64,000 nucleotides of DNA from Phycisphaerales bacterium (lineage in GTDB: Bacteria; Planctomycetota; Phycisphaerae; Phycisphaerales; SM1A02): assembly GCA_014238205.1 (NCBI GenBank), contig JABABM010000003.1, positions 62,001 to 126,000 of the forward strand, given 5' to 3'. Of the stretch, positions 51,964 to 62,638 are shown one piece after another (positions within the stretch are counted from its first letter, which is position 1; each line of letters starts with the position of its first letter). The notes under the pieces are model-generated. The model made no database searches, was not told the DNA's origin, and was given only the letters and a program-made list of their open reading frames with translations. The translations under genes and the position numbers were made by a program.

Positions 51964-54471
51964 TCAACCGGGTGGATTGCTGTCCGAAGCAAGTTCCCGT
52001 TCGAGCAGGTCTTCCGCACGCCGCTTGACCCACCTGGCAAGAGACTCCACGGCTGGATCTGTGGAGTTGAATGCATTTACAAGAGTTGGACTTTCGAGAA
52101 TGAGGAGGTTGTCAGACTCCTCCAGGAGGCGGATCAACATGATCATGGACACGAGCCGCTCCTGGGCATCCATGGCTTGCTCCTGTATCGAGCGGATTTG
52201 CTTTGAACTGTTCATGACAGACAGGAACCACGCCTTCTGAACAGTGTCCATCCGGGCAAATGAATCGATAATCGCCTGTATGCCTCCATCGAGGATGTTC
52301 TGTGTAATCGGATAGGTCACATCCATCCTGGCGTTGTCCTGAACCACGCTGGCCAGGAGCGCAAGCTCGATGATATTCTCCGACTTGAGCCTGTCTGTAT
52401 CCGAAGAAGAAATGATCTGGGAAACCCACTGATCATCAACTCGGACCCCGTCGACTCTTGCGGGAGTACCTGAAACCTCCGTGCCAAGCAGGCCTGGATA
52501 GAAGACCGTCTTTCTGCTGACGTTGTTGTTCCGAGCCTTGAAGTTGATGGTCCCCGTGGTAAGAATACTTCCACCGGACAATGGGAAGATGTTCAACATC
52601 CGTCCAACCCATGTTGCTCGAAGATCAACGGTCATCGTAACCCGTTCATGTCCCTCCAGCCGCAGTTGACGACCAACATCGATGACGAGGGGGCCGAACT
52701 TGATGTTGTCCATGCCGGCAATGCGTAGTTCCGGTTGCAGGAGAATCAGCTTGCGAATGGGGCCCTCGGGACTCATGGCCATGGGCAGCGGGGTGTTGTT
52801 GACAATCTCGATCTCGATCGTGACTGGCTCGTAGGGCTGCATGTCCATTTCGCTTGTTCTGATGGAGAAGGAGACTGCCAGTCTTGGATCGAGCGGATAC
52901 CTGTCCACAGCCTTTGGAATGGCGTTGACAAGTGCTGTCATTGCGGCGGATTCTTCCGTGGGGGGCAGCTGTGTGCCCAGCATGTCCTGGAGACGAATGG
53001 ATGACCAGATCCCAAGGAGGGTTCCCGGTGTTTCACGAGTTATTGAAAGGTAGCTCCTTGCAGCTTCCTGAAGCTGACCTTGTTCCTGGTACGCAACCGC
53101 CAATCCAAGCCGGGCTGCGAGGTCCGAGTCCGCAAGCGGCTCCAGAACTGTCAACGCATCCGCTGGAAATCCCTGTCGAAGGAGTAGCCATCCGTCAAAA
53201 CGAGCCCTTGCTTCTTCACTGAGTGGTGTAATTGACTGTGCTTTTTCAATATGTGCTTCAGCTTCATCGGTATGACTGCCAAGCCAGAGTTGCAGCCAGG
53301 CCAGTTCGAGGATGGCCGACGCCTTATCCTTCTCCTCACCTATGTCATTTGACTGGAGGATGGTGATTGCATTCAGATAGCTCTCTCTTGCTGAAGCCAT
53401 TCCATCAGCTGCAGTGTCCGCGTCGGAGTTGGATGAGATCACGGCGCGGACTGTTGCAAGGGTCGGCGTTATAGGCGCCTCAAGTCTTGCAAGTTCAAGG
53501 GGAGACAATCCCGGCTGCGACTGCTCGGTCATCGAACGGTACAACTCGTCAAGTTCATGCTGACGGACCTGAATCAATGCAAGGGCGGATTCCATGTCGC
53601 CGCTTGCCCACATCGAAACCGCGAGATCCGCAAGGAGATCGTTCGTCGGCGGCTGTTGGTTTGCGACAAGGTCGTCGATGGCAAGGGAATACATCCGCCG
53701 GGCAGCCTCGTAGGCTCCGTATTGCATCAGCATGTTTGCAAGAACTGCAGGGGTGCTCGTATCCGAAAGATCTGAAAGAAGCAGGCTGACAAGCAGTTCA
53801 ACGCTGGCCACTGGATCTGAGACCCGGGTCTGGAAATAACCAGCCCCGACAGCCATGGCCTCGGCATAGAAGGGGTCCAGGGTCATTGACTCGCCGAGAA
53901 GTCGAGCGAACCCGTCCCTGTTGCCTGTTTGCCTGTAGAGCATCGCGAGATTGAATGCCAGCCTCGATGAAATAACCGGTCCAAGTTCGTCCCTGTTGGA
54001 TGCCTGCAACAGGAACTCGTATGCCTGGATTCGCTCGTCTGCAACATTGAACTCATCGACAGCCATGACAAGTCGTCGCAGCTGGGCAACCTCGTTCCTG
54101 GGAGCCAACTCCAGCAGGTGGCGAACAGCCTTTTCGATGTGCTCTTCTTCCTCGGTAAGTATGGCGATGAGGAGCTGCTTGTGGGCGATCTCGGCATTGC
54201 CGGGATCCAACATGACCGCCTCCTTGATGAAGATGTCAGCAGCCTGAATGGCCTCGGTAGAGAGAGGTGGAACGGACAGGACATCCGATGCATACCGAAG
54301 CAGTTCTATTGAAAGCAGCTGCGCTGTCTTGGGATCCGAAGTCAACGGTCCTTCTGAAACAGTCTCGGCTTCGGTGGATGGCCTGGCGGGAGGATTCTCC
54401 TGGACCGCCAAGGCTGCCGACCCTGACATGGCCAGGGCGAGGACTCCGGGAATCAGTACTATTCCATGCAT
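51964..54471 (-). CDS. Large secreted TPR-like protein of unknown function
   Basis: An 835-residue exported protein with a signal peptide (about 1-25, LALAMSGSAALAVQ). Residues about 60-480 are helical with tetratricopeptide-like repeats (AEIAHKQLLIAILTEEEEHI; SRLAFNLAMLYRQTG; LAVAYQEQGQLQEAARSYL; AARMYSLAIDDL). A beta-rich domain follows (about 510-660: VSFSIRTSEMDMQPYEPVTI) and then a helical C-terminal region. No catalytic motif is visible. TPR architecture suggests protein-protein interaction in the periplasm or outer membrane. The ATG at 54471 has the signal in its correct place; longer frames start at 54726 but lack one. The divergent HEAT-like gene begins 230 bases away. Confidence 0.72.
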   Translation of the reverse strand: MHGIVLIPGVLALAMSGSAALAVQENPPARPSTEAETVSEGPLTSDPKTAQLLSIELLRYASDVLSVPPLSTEAIQAADIFIKEAVMLDPGNAEIAHKQLLIAILTEEEEHIEKAVRHLLELAPRNEVAQLRRLVMAVDEFNVADERIQAYEFLLQASNRDELGPVISSRLAFNLAMLYRQTGNRDGFARLLGESMTLDPFYAEAMAVGAGYFQTRVSDPVASVELLVSLLLSDLSDTSTPAVLANMLMQYGAYEAARRMYSLAIDDLVANQQPPTNDLLADLAVSMWASGDMESALALIQVRQHELDELYRSMTEQSQPGLSPLELARLEAPITPTLATVRAVISSNSDADTAADGMASARESYLNAITILQSNDIGEEKDKASAILELAWLQLWLGSHTDEAEAHIEKAQSITPLSEEARARFDGWLLLRQGFPADALTVLEPLADSDLAARLGLAVAYQEQGQLQEAARSYLSITRETPGTLLGIWSSIRLQDMLGTQLPPTEESAAMTALVNAIPKAVDRYPLDPRLAVSFSIRTSEMDMQPYEPVTIEIEIVNNTPLPMAMSPEGPIRKLILLQPELRIAGMDNIKFGPLVIDVGRQLRLEGHERVTMTVDLRATWVGRMLNIFPLSGGSILTTGTINFKARNNNVSRKTVFYPGLLGTEVSGTPARVDGVRVDDQWVSQIISSSDTDRLKSENIIELALLASVVQDNARMDVTYPITQNILDGGIQAIIDSFARMDTVQKAWFLSVMNSSKQIRSIQEQAMDAQERLVSMIMLIRLLEESDNLLILESPTLVNAFNSTDPAVESLARWVKRRAEDLLERELASDSNPPG

Positions 54472-54701
54472 GTGGAACTCGTGGAGGGATGAATATCGCA
54501 GCAGAAGCGTTCGTGGGAATAGTAGGCGGCCCTTCAGAGGCTGCCAACCGGCACCAGGCGACTCACTGCCTTTCATGGGGGCTGAAGAGCAAAGACCGCC
54601 AGATCGTTGACACCCTCCGAGGCGAGTGATACCGTTCCCTGTTCGATATCGACGGGATGTCAACGACCCCATTTCCTGCAATTTGGCGACGTACCCCAGG
54701 C

Positions 54702-55775
54702 ATGAATCGAAGAACTGCAATGACAATCAGCTGGCTCGTCTGCCTGGTGGCCCTTTCAGTCGGGGCCAACGGCGAGGTACCTGCTTCGCTTTCGGCCTTC
54801 GTTACCCAGTCGACGCTGGACGAGGGGGATAAATCGGAAATCAGTGAATACACGGTTCACTACCTCGGCCTGCTTGCCAATGGGGACTACGAAGATGTCG
54901 TGAAGGCTCGCACCAAGCTGGTGGAGCCGATGCTGAATGTCAGGGGGAAGGCGAGTTCGGCGTTTCGATCTGCCTATGCAGCAGACCTCATTCCATCTCT
55001 TGAGAATATTCTCGATGAGGGTGATGTCTACAGGGGTGTCAATGCAATTCAGGTTGCTGGCTTCCTGGGAACGGATTCCTCCATACGAATGCTCGGGCAT
55101 CTGTCCAGCAGTGCAGATGAACCCGACTCCTCGAAGAGACTCTGGGTTGCCATCGCGCTGCGGCAGTCAATGGCAACCGGTGAATTGTCGCTCCGCAGTT
55201 TCAATGCCGCGGTCCGGGCCCTTGCCGAGGCGGCTGAGACTGAAGATGACTGGCGTGTTCTGATGCGACAACTTGAAACCGTTTCAAGCGTCGCAAGAAG
55301 CCGTCGTTCGCAGGATGAGGGTGGCGAAGATCTTCGTTCAATCGGACGCAAGCTCCAGCTCAGAATGATCAGAAGCACGCTTGATCGAATACTTGCAAGC
55401 GAAGGCAGTGTTGAACTTGTCTATGCCCTTCGGCCAAGCATCTTCGATGTACAGCAGCAGTATCTTGATCCAGAATTGATCAGGTACAGGCGGGAAGTGG
55501 GCCTGAACATGGCTCCTCAGCTTGCGCGGGTCAATGATGTCGTACTGCTGCACTACGAAGCGCTTCAGGGCGATGATCTGCTCAAGTCCAGCAGTGGGCT
55601 TTCTCTCCGGCTCAGCGACGAGACGCTGAGGCTGATTGAATCCGACATGGGGAGTGGGCGGGCTCCGCAGTTCAACCCGGAAGACCTCTGGTTGAACAAG
55701 GAGAAGGACGCCCTCGAGAAGAACAGGAAGGCCTGGAATGCCCTCCTGGCCCAGCCCCCCTACGCCGGACGCTGA
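54702..55775 (+). CDS. Hypothetical secreted helical protein (HEAT-like repeats)
   Basis: A 357-residue protein starting MNRRTAMTISWLVCLVALSVGA, a clear signal peptide cut near residue 21-23. The rest is all-helical with HEAT- or ARM-like units (LIPSLENILDEGDVYRGVNA, then IRMLGHLSSSADEPDSSKRL, SFNAAVRALAEAAETEDDW). No enzyme motif. The start chosen has the Arg-Arg pair in the n-region. ATG 54657 and ATG 54720 are possible alternatives. Divergent from the TPR-like gene and 97 bases upstream of the peptide transporter operon. Function unknown. Confidence 0.68.
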   Translation: MNRRTAMTISWLVCLVALSVGANGEVPASLSAFVTQSTLDEGDKSEISEYTVHYLGLLANGDYEDVVKARTKLVEPMLNVRGKASSAFRSAYAADLIPSLENILDEGDVYRGVNAIQVAGFLGTDSSIRMLGHLSSSADEPDSSKRLWVAIALRQSMATGELSLRSFNAAVRALAEAAETEDDWRVLMRQLETVSSVARSRRSQDEGGEDLRSIGRKLQLRMIRSTLDRILASEGSVELVYALRPSIFDVQQQYLDPELIRYRREVGLNMAPQLARVNDVVLLHYEALQGDDLLKSSSGLSLRLSDETLRLIESDMGSGRAPQFNPEDLWLNKEKDALEKNRKAWNALLAQPPYAGR

Positions 55776-55872
55776 GTGACCCACCGGGCAACCGAAATGA
55801 ACGCTGGCCACCCACCTTGGTCGACGTACCATGTAGCCATACCTCCCGGAATGGATCCGGGAATGCGGTTCC

Positions 55873-57753
55873 ATGGATGGTGTGATGCTGCGGCTCCTTC
55901 TACCAGCTCTCCTGCTCCTGTCAACGATCCTTGTCGTTGCACGATGTGACGATCATGGTGATCGATCGGACCTTGTCATCGTTGGTGGAGGTGAGGTCTT
56001 CACGCTTGATCCTCAGCGAATGAGTTATCTTCGTGACATGCGAATGGGAGCCGCTCTGTACGAAGGGCTTGTCCGACTCGACCTGGACAATGGCGGCTTC
56101 AAGCCGGCTGCCGCCCGAAAGTGGGACGTAAGCAGCGATGGATTGACCTGGGTCTTTCACCTGAGACCTGAATCCATGTGGAGTGACGGGTCGCCTGTGA
56201 CCGCTCATGACTTTGCCTGGTCCTGGCTTCGCCTGCTGGCTCCTGATACGGCGGCAGACTATTCAAACCTCTTCTTCATGATCAAGGGTTCACGTGCCTT
56301 CTGGGACTGGAGGCAGGAACAACTCGATGAAGCCTGCGCAGGTGCTGAGGGTATTGACGGGCCCGCATTGTGGACGAAGGCGGAGGAGCGTTTCCGAGAT
56401 ACCGTTGGTATTGAAGTGCTTGATGACTACACGCTGCGACTCGAACTTGAGCACCCGGTTCCCTGGTTGCTCGATCTGCTTGCATTTACTCCCGCATCGC
56501 CGGTGCACCGGCCGACAGTCGAGGGATGGCCCAGAGAAGAGGTCCGTACGGGTGTCGGGTGGCATCAATTGGAACCACCACCTTGGAGCAGTCGGAGGTT
56601 TGTCGACTTCAATGCGAAATCGGGTCGACTTCAACAGGACCATCGATGGGCAAGGCCCGGAAGGCTGGTGGGCAATGGTCCGTACATCCTGGATGCATGG
56701 CGATATAAACGAGACATGCGACTGAAGCGTTCGCCGACCTGGCGAGATCCGGATGGTGTTCAGAACAACAGCATCACGACCCTTGCCATGGAAGATCCCA
56801 ATACTGCTGTTCTTGCCTATGAATCCGGATCGGTCGACTGGATCAATGGCGTGAATGTCGATTACCGAGCTGACCTTGTTGAAATGGCCCGGTCTGGAAA
56901 GCGGAATGATGTCCACATCATCCCGGCATTTGCGACGGATTTCTTTTCCTTCAACTGCAGGCCCGAACTGCCGGGGGGTGATCTGAATCCCTTTGCAGAT
57001 GCTCTCGTCAGACGAGCCTTTGCCAGGTCTGTTGATCGATCGGTCATAGTTGACAATGTAACGCGGCTGCACGAGCCGGCTATTGCCACACTCATACCCC
57101 CGGGGTCGATTCCCGGGTATGTCTCGCCCGACGGATTGCAGCATGACCCTGACCAGGCTCGCGCAGACCTGTCCGAGGCGGGGTGGATTGACAGGAATGG
57201 GGACGGAACTCTCGAGTCCGAGGATGGAACATCCTTTCCGGTCATCAGCCTGCTGTATACGACGAACACCCCTCGTTACAAGCGAATCGCCCTCGCGTTA
57301 CGCGAGCAATGGGAACGCGTACTCGGAGTCGAGGTGGAGCTCGTCGGACGAGACACGAAGTTCTACAAGAACGACCTCCGGGAAGGTGACTTCATGATTG
57401 CCCGTGGATCCTGGTACGGCGACTTCGGAGACCCGACTACGTTTCTTGAATTGTGTCGATCGACCGATGGGAACAACGACCGCGGGTTCGTGGATGAGCG
57501 TGTCGACCGGATACTCGATGCCGCGGCAATGGAAAGGGATCCGCAGGCTCGGATGTCGATGCTGTCGGAACTGGAACGATATCTCTTCGAGGAACAGGTC
57601 CCGATGATTCCTATCTGTCAGATCGTGGACATCCACATGTACGACCCTGAAAGCATCAGGGGAATTACACATCACCCGAGACAGGTCCAGTCACTCTGGA
57701 ACATCCAGCGTACGGACCGTCAAGAAGCGATGGCCCAGGTGACTTCACCATGA
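55873..57753 (+). CDS. Peptide ABC transporter substrate-binding protein (SBP family 5, OppA-like)
   Basis: Periplasmic binding protein of 626 residues with a hydrophobic N terminus (LRLLLPALLLLSTILVVARC, lipobox-like context not clear). The SBP_bac_5 fold is typical: GGEVFTLDPQRMSYLRDM, RMGAALYEGLVRLD, WDVSSDGLTWVFHLRPESMW and SDGSPVTAHDFAWSW at the start. At the end are GSWYGDFGDPTTFLELCRS, EEQVPMIPICQI and NIQRTDRQ. It is longer than E. coli OppA (543) by an insert of about 60 residues around 130-170. It overlaps the permease gene by 4 bases (ATGA), so the two are coupled. Confidence 0.92.
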   Translation: MDGVMLRLLLPALLLLSTILVVARCDDHGDRSDLVIVGGGEVFTLDPQRMSYLRDMRMGAALYEGLVRLDLDNGGFKPAAARKWDVSSDGLTWVFHLRPESMWSDGSPVTAHDFAWSWLRLLAPDTAADYSNLFFMIKGSRAFWDWRQEQLDEACAGAEGIDGPALWTKAEERFRDTVGIEVLDDYTLRLELEHPVPWLLDLLAFTPASPVHRPTVEGWPREEVRTGVGWHQLEPPPWSSRRFVDFNAKSGRLQQDHRWARPGRLVGNGPYILDAWRYKRDMRLKRSPTWRDPDGVQNNSITTLAMEDPNTAVLAYESGSVDWINGVNVDYRADLVEMARSGKRNDVHIIPAFATDFFSFNCRPELPGGDLNPFADALVRRAFARSVDRSVIVDNVTRLHEPAIATLIPPGSIPGYVSPDGLQHDPDQARADLSEAGWIDRNGDGTLESEDGTSFPVISLLYTTNTPRYKRIALALREQWERVLGVEVELVGRDTKFYKNDLREGDFMIARGSWYGDFGDPTTFLELCRSTDGNNDRGFVDERVDRILDAAAMERDPQARMSMLSELERYLFEEQVPMIPICQIVDIHMYDPESIRGITHHPRQVQSLWNIQRTDRQEAMAQVTSP

Positions 57754-58733
57754 AGCGGGGTGGACTGCCACGAATGATTGCCACTCGGCTGCTACAGTTG
57801 CCCTTGATCCTGCTGGCGATCTACACGATCACATTCATGCTCATCTGGATCATTCCAGGGAACCCCCTTGAGAAACCCGAGGGTCGGCGGCCACCTGCGG
57901 AAATTGTTGATGCAATGCAGGCTCGATACAACCTTGACGATCCGGTTGTCTTCTACGGGGACTACCTGTCGGGCGTGTCGGGGCTTGACTGGGTTCTTGG
58001 TGACCGGGAAGGACCGGTCATTGATTTCGGTCCAAGCCTCCGGCATGAAAACTGGACCGTCAATGAAATACTTGCCGCCCAGTTGCCTGTTTCAATCCTG
58101 CTGGGCCTGTCAGCAGTATCGCTCGCCTGCCTCATCGGCATCGGCGCCGGTGTTCTTGGAGCAGTGCGACCCGGGTCGTTGCTGGATCTGGGCTCACTCC
58201 TTCTGGCCCTGGTGGGAATCAGCCTGCCGGCGTTCGTGATAGGAACCCTGCTCCTTGTCATCTTTGCAGTCCACCTCGGATGGTTTCCTGTTGGCGGATG
58301 GGGCGAACCGGGGCACATCGTGCTTCCTGCCCTTGCCCTCAGCCTGCCATTCGCAGCGTACATTGCAAGGTTGACGCGTTCGGGGATGCTCGAGGAACTG
58401 CAATCCGATCATGTCCGCACGGCCCGGGCAAAGGGAATGCCTGAATACACGGTCGTTCTCAAGCATGCGTTGAAGAATGCCCTGCTTCCCGTTCTCAGCT
58501 ACCTGGGCCCGGCAACTGCAGCAGCCATGACGGGATCCTTTGTCGTTGAAAAGGTTTTCGCGGTGCCCGGGGTAGGGACCCATTTTGTTGATGCGGTTCT
58601 CGGAAAGGACATCACGCTGATCCTGGCCGTCGTGCTCGTGTACTCCGCCATGCTGGTCCTCCTGAACCTGTGTGTTGATGTCCTCTACAGGTGGATTGAT
58701 CCACGGATTGAGACCGCGGGATCAATGGCATGA
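57750..58733 (+). CDS. Peptide ABC transporter permease (OppB/DppB-like)
   Basis: Integral-membrane subunit of 327 residues with about six membrane helices (about 12-32, 105-128, 140-165, 180-200, 250-270 and 295-315). The EAA-type ATPase-contact loop lies near 225-240 (RTARAKGMPEYTVVLKHAL), and the N-terminal motif RLLQLPLILLAIYTITFML is family-typical. It overlaps the upstream binding-protein gene and the downstream hydrolase gene by 4 bases each. The usual OppC partner and the two ATPases are not next to it; the only matching ATPase in the window is at 3132-3905. Confidence 0.92.
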   Translation: MKRGGLPRMIATRLLQLPLILLAIYTITFMLIWIIPGNPLEKPEGRRPPAEIVDAMQARYNLDDPVVFYGDYLSGVSGLDWVLGDREGPVIDFGPSLRHENWTVNEILAAQLPVSILLGLSAVSLACLIGIGAGVLGAVRPGSLLDLGSLLLALVGISLPAFVIGTLLLVIFAVHLGWFPVGGWGEPGHIVLPALALSLPFAAYIARLTRSGMLEELQSDHVRTARAKGMPEYTVVLKHALKNALLPVLSYLGPATAAAMTGSFVVEKVFAVPGVGTHFVDAVLGKDITLILAVVLVYSAMLVLLNLCVDVLYRWIDPRIETAGSMA

Positions 58734-59590
58734 ACAGTTGCAACCGGACACATGGGAAAACGAGGAACAGAAGCCTGCTCGGTTCCATCCTCTTCATCCT
58801 TGTCATCGCTTGTCTCTCGTGGTGGGTACTTGTTTCCTACTTCCAGGAGCGATTCATCTTTCCAAGGTTCCTGGTCAATGCAGATGTAGCGACAGCTGCG
58901 CCGGATGATGTCGAGGTTCTCCTCGTCGGGGAGAATGTGGATGTAGAAGTCTTTCTGCTCCCGGGTCTCGGATCCTCCGAATCCAAGCCGGCGCCGATGA
59001 TCGTCATACTTCACGGCAACGCCGAGTTGGTCGATGATCGCGTGGACATGGCACGGAGGTTCGCGAGTCTTGGATATGCCGTGCTTCTCCCCGAGTACCG
59101 GGGGTATGGCAGGTCCGGAGGATCTCCAGGCCAGGATGTCATCCGTGAAGACGTTCTCGAAGCCATTGATCGGGCATCTGCCAGGAGCGACATCGATGGT
59201 GATCGTGTCGGGTACTACGGGATCTCCATCGGCACGGCGATTGCTGCCGATGTGGCTCTTCGCAGAAGACCCACCTGCATGGTGTTCGTTGTTCCACCGG
59301 CAAGCATCAGCGGATTTGCCTGGAGCTTCGGGGCCCCGCCATTCCTGATCAGGCACCCCTTCCGAACGGACGAAGCCTTGCCGAAGCTGACTGTACCCCT
59401 CCTGATCTGCTCCAACGCGCAGGATGAAGTCGTACCCCCGGAGCAGGCCAGGATGCTTCATGCACTTGCAGGCAACTCCGTCTTCCTCGAGTTTGAGGGA
59501 AGGCACAACTTCCTCTTTGATGAAAGCGAGGAAGAGAGGCGGCGAAGTGCCATCGAAGATTTCTGTTCAGAGCATCTCATCGCACGATGA
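58730..59590 (+). CDS. Membrane-anchored alpha/beta hydrolase (BEM46/ABHD13-like)
   Basis: A 286-residue serine hydrolase with an N-terminal membrane helix (about 15-40). It has the oxyanion-type motif LHGNAELVDDR, LLPEYRGYGRSGG, the nucleophile elbow YYGISIGTAIA with Ser, the acid in CSNAQDEVVP and the His in FEGRHNFLF. The active site is probably on the periplasmic side. The gene is translationally coupled to the peptide permease gene, which suggests a role in peptide or ester processing near the transporter, but no substrate is known. Confidence 0.82.
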   Translation: MNSCNRTHGKTRNRSLLGSILFILVIACLSWWVLVSYFQERFIFPRFLVNADVATAAPDDVEVLLVGENVDVEVFLLPGLGSSESKPAPMIVILHGNAELVDDRVDMARRFASLGYAVLLPEYRGYGRSGGSPGQDVIREDVLEAIDRASARSDIDGDRVGYYGISIGTAIAADVALRRRPTCMVFVVPPASISGFAWSFGAPPFLIRHPFRTDEALPKLTVPLLICSNAQDEVVPPEQARMLHALAGNSVFLEFEGRHNFLFDESEEERRRSAIEDFCSEHLIAR

Positions 59591-59598
59591 GTCGCCGG

Positions 59599-60924
<1,326 letters not shown>

Positions 60925-60964
60925 TCATTCTAGCCCCGCCGAGGCTGATGCTCCATTGATCGTG

Positions 60965-61891
60965 TCATTCGACACCCAAGTGCCTTGCCAGGTCCTTCAC
61001 GACACTGCTCATGTCTGCAAGGGCCTTCCTGGTTCGAGCCCCCACATGCGGAAGCAGGGTCGCGTTTGACAGACCCAGCAGGGGATATGTGCTCAGGATG
61101 GGTTCTTCTTCATGAACATCGAGGACGGCATGCATCGCGGGAAACGCCATCAGGCTTTCCAGCAGTGCACTCGTGTCGATGACGAATCCTCTTGATGTAT
61201 TGACCAGGAGGGCATCCTTCTTCAGAAAAGCCAGCTCCTCGCTTCCCAGCAAGCCGCGGTTGGCATCGCGACCATCGACATGAATCGAAAGAACGTCTGA
61301 TGCGGAGAGGAGTTCCTCGATGCCGACCGGTCGTGCACCGTGCCTTGCCGATTCCGGGATATCCACCAGGTCGGTGTAGATCGTCTCGAAGCCGATCGCC
61401 CTCGCGATCCTGCCGACACGGCTCCCGATCCTTCCAAATCCAAGAATCCCGAGACAGAGGGTGTCCATCTGCCTTGCAGCATGCGTACCCGATCGCAGGG
61501 CTGACCATGTTTCCAAGTCAACAGCCTCGGTTACCGGTATTCGCGGCCTGAGTTCATTCGTGATGATTGCAATGACATACTCGACTACAGCCTGGGTATT
61601 TGCTTCGGGTGTCGAAAGGACCTCGATGTTCCGGGCTCGGCATGCTTCGACATCGATGTTGTCCAGGCCGACTCCTGCACGTGCCACAACCCGCAGGTTC
61701 GGAGCGGAACTCAGCATGGTTTCATCTACTTGAGTCGATGTACGAACGACCATGCCGACCGCCTGCGAAAGCTGGTTGGCAAACTCGTCATCCCCGGGGG
61801 AACATGACACGAGTTGCACACGACTTCCGAGCCACGATTCAGCTTCGGCTTCGATTGGTTCCGCCAGGATGACAAGGGGCCTGTCTGCCAT
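60965..61891 (-). CDS. D-2-hydroxyacid dehydrogenase, D-3-phosphoglycerate dehydrogenase-like, no ACT domain
   Basis: A 308-residue NAD-dependent dehydrogenase without the ACT or ASB domains of long SerA. Catalytic domain motifs are VARAGVGLDNIDVEACRARN, the Rossmann LGILGFGRIGSRVGRIA, catalytic Arg in NTSRGFVIDT, Glu in DVHEEEPI and His in LPHVGART. Short types like this are used in serine synthesis or for glyoxylate or hydroxypyruvate. Same strand as enolase and 73 bases upstream, so both may be coupled around the 2-PG/3-PG node (inference). ATG 61891 is the first position with homology; an in-frame ATG at 61930 lies in the divergent region. Confidence 0.86.
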   Translation of the reverse strand: MADRPLVILAEPIEAEAESWLGSRVQLVSCSPGDDEFANQLSQAVGMVVRTSTQVDETMLSSAPNLRVVARAGVGLDNIDVEACRARNIEVLSTPEANTQAVVEYVIAIITNELRPRIPVTEAVDLETWSALRSGTHAARQMDTLCLGILGFGRIGSRVGRIARAIGFETIYTDLVDIPESARHGARPVGIEELLSASDVLSIHVDGRDANRGLLGSEELAFLKKDALLVNTSRGFVIDTSALLESLMAFPAMHAVLDVHEEEPILSTYPLLGLSNATLLPHVGARTRKALADMSSVVKDLARHLGVE

Positions 61892-61986
61892 GACGGCATT
61901 ATGGCAGCATGGAGACACGGGGGCCTGCATCGGCTTCTGTTAAGATCAATGGTCCACAGCATGAGCGGGACCCGGAGCCTTCAGCA

Positions 61987-62598
61987 GTGACATCGAATCA
62001 TGCCCTGATCCTGATCGGCTTCCAGAATGACTACTTTGGTCCGGATGGCGTTCTTCGCGGAGTCATGGAGAATGAAGAGCGGAACGACAGGGTCGTCTCG
62101 CGTACGGTTGCCCTCGTCAAATCTCTCATGGATTCCAACGTGACAATCCTCGGTGCCCCGATCGTCTTTACGGATGACTACAAGGAGCTGAGGCAGGCAG
62201 ATGGCCTCCTGGCGGCCATCAAGGATTCCGGAGCGTTGCGGGATGGGCAGGAAGGAACAAGAACGATCGATGAACTTCTTGGGTTCAGTGACAGGATCAT
62301 CGAGATTCCCGGAAAACGAGGACTGAATGCATTCTCGAATACAACGCTCGCCCGGGAACTGATCAGCCGTGATATCACCGATGTGGCAATCGCCGGTGCT
62401 TCAACCTCGATCTGGATCGATTCAACGGGCCGCACGGCATACGAGATGGGCTTCAGGGTGTCCGTGTTGGTAGATTGCATTTCTGCACGAACTGACATGG
62501 AGCAGGACATATTCTGCTCCAAGGTGTTTCCGACGTATGCAACAGTCACGGACTCGGTGACATACCTGCAGCACGTCGACCAGGACGCAGGCAATTGA
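61987..62598 (+). CDS. Isochorismatase-fold protein lacking the catalytic cysteine (Cys to Trp)
   Basis: Cysteine-hydrolase superfamily fold, 203 residues from GTG 61987. The Asp of the triad is in IGFQNDYFGPDG (Asp15) and the Lys in IPGKRGLNAFS (Lys110). The expected Cys in the AGxxTxxCV segment is replaced: the sequence reads AGASTSIWIDSTGRTA, with Trp143 (TGG) at that site. If read correctly the protein is not a canonical hydrolase and may be a pseudo-enzyme, a binding protein, or a sequencing or assembly error. An ATG at 61909 in frame would add 26 residues that are not family-like. It is divergent from the serA-like gene and followed 40 bases later by a Ser/Thr kinase gene. Confidence 0.75.
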   Translation: MTSNHALILIGFQNDYFGPDGVLRGVMENEERNDRVVSRTVALVKSLMDSNVTILGAPIVFTDDYKELRQADGLLAAIKDSGALRDGQEGTRTIDELLGFSDRIIEIPGKRGLNAFSNTTLARELISRDITDVAIAGASTSIWIDSTGRTAYEMGFRVSVLVDCISARTDMEQDIFCSKVFPTYATVTDSVTYLQHVDQDAGN

Positions 62599-62638
62599 TT
62601 CCCGGGTCCAGGAATCACAAGGGGCATTTTCCAAGGCA

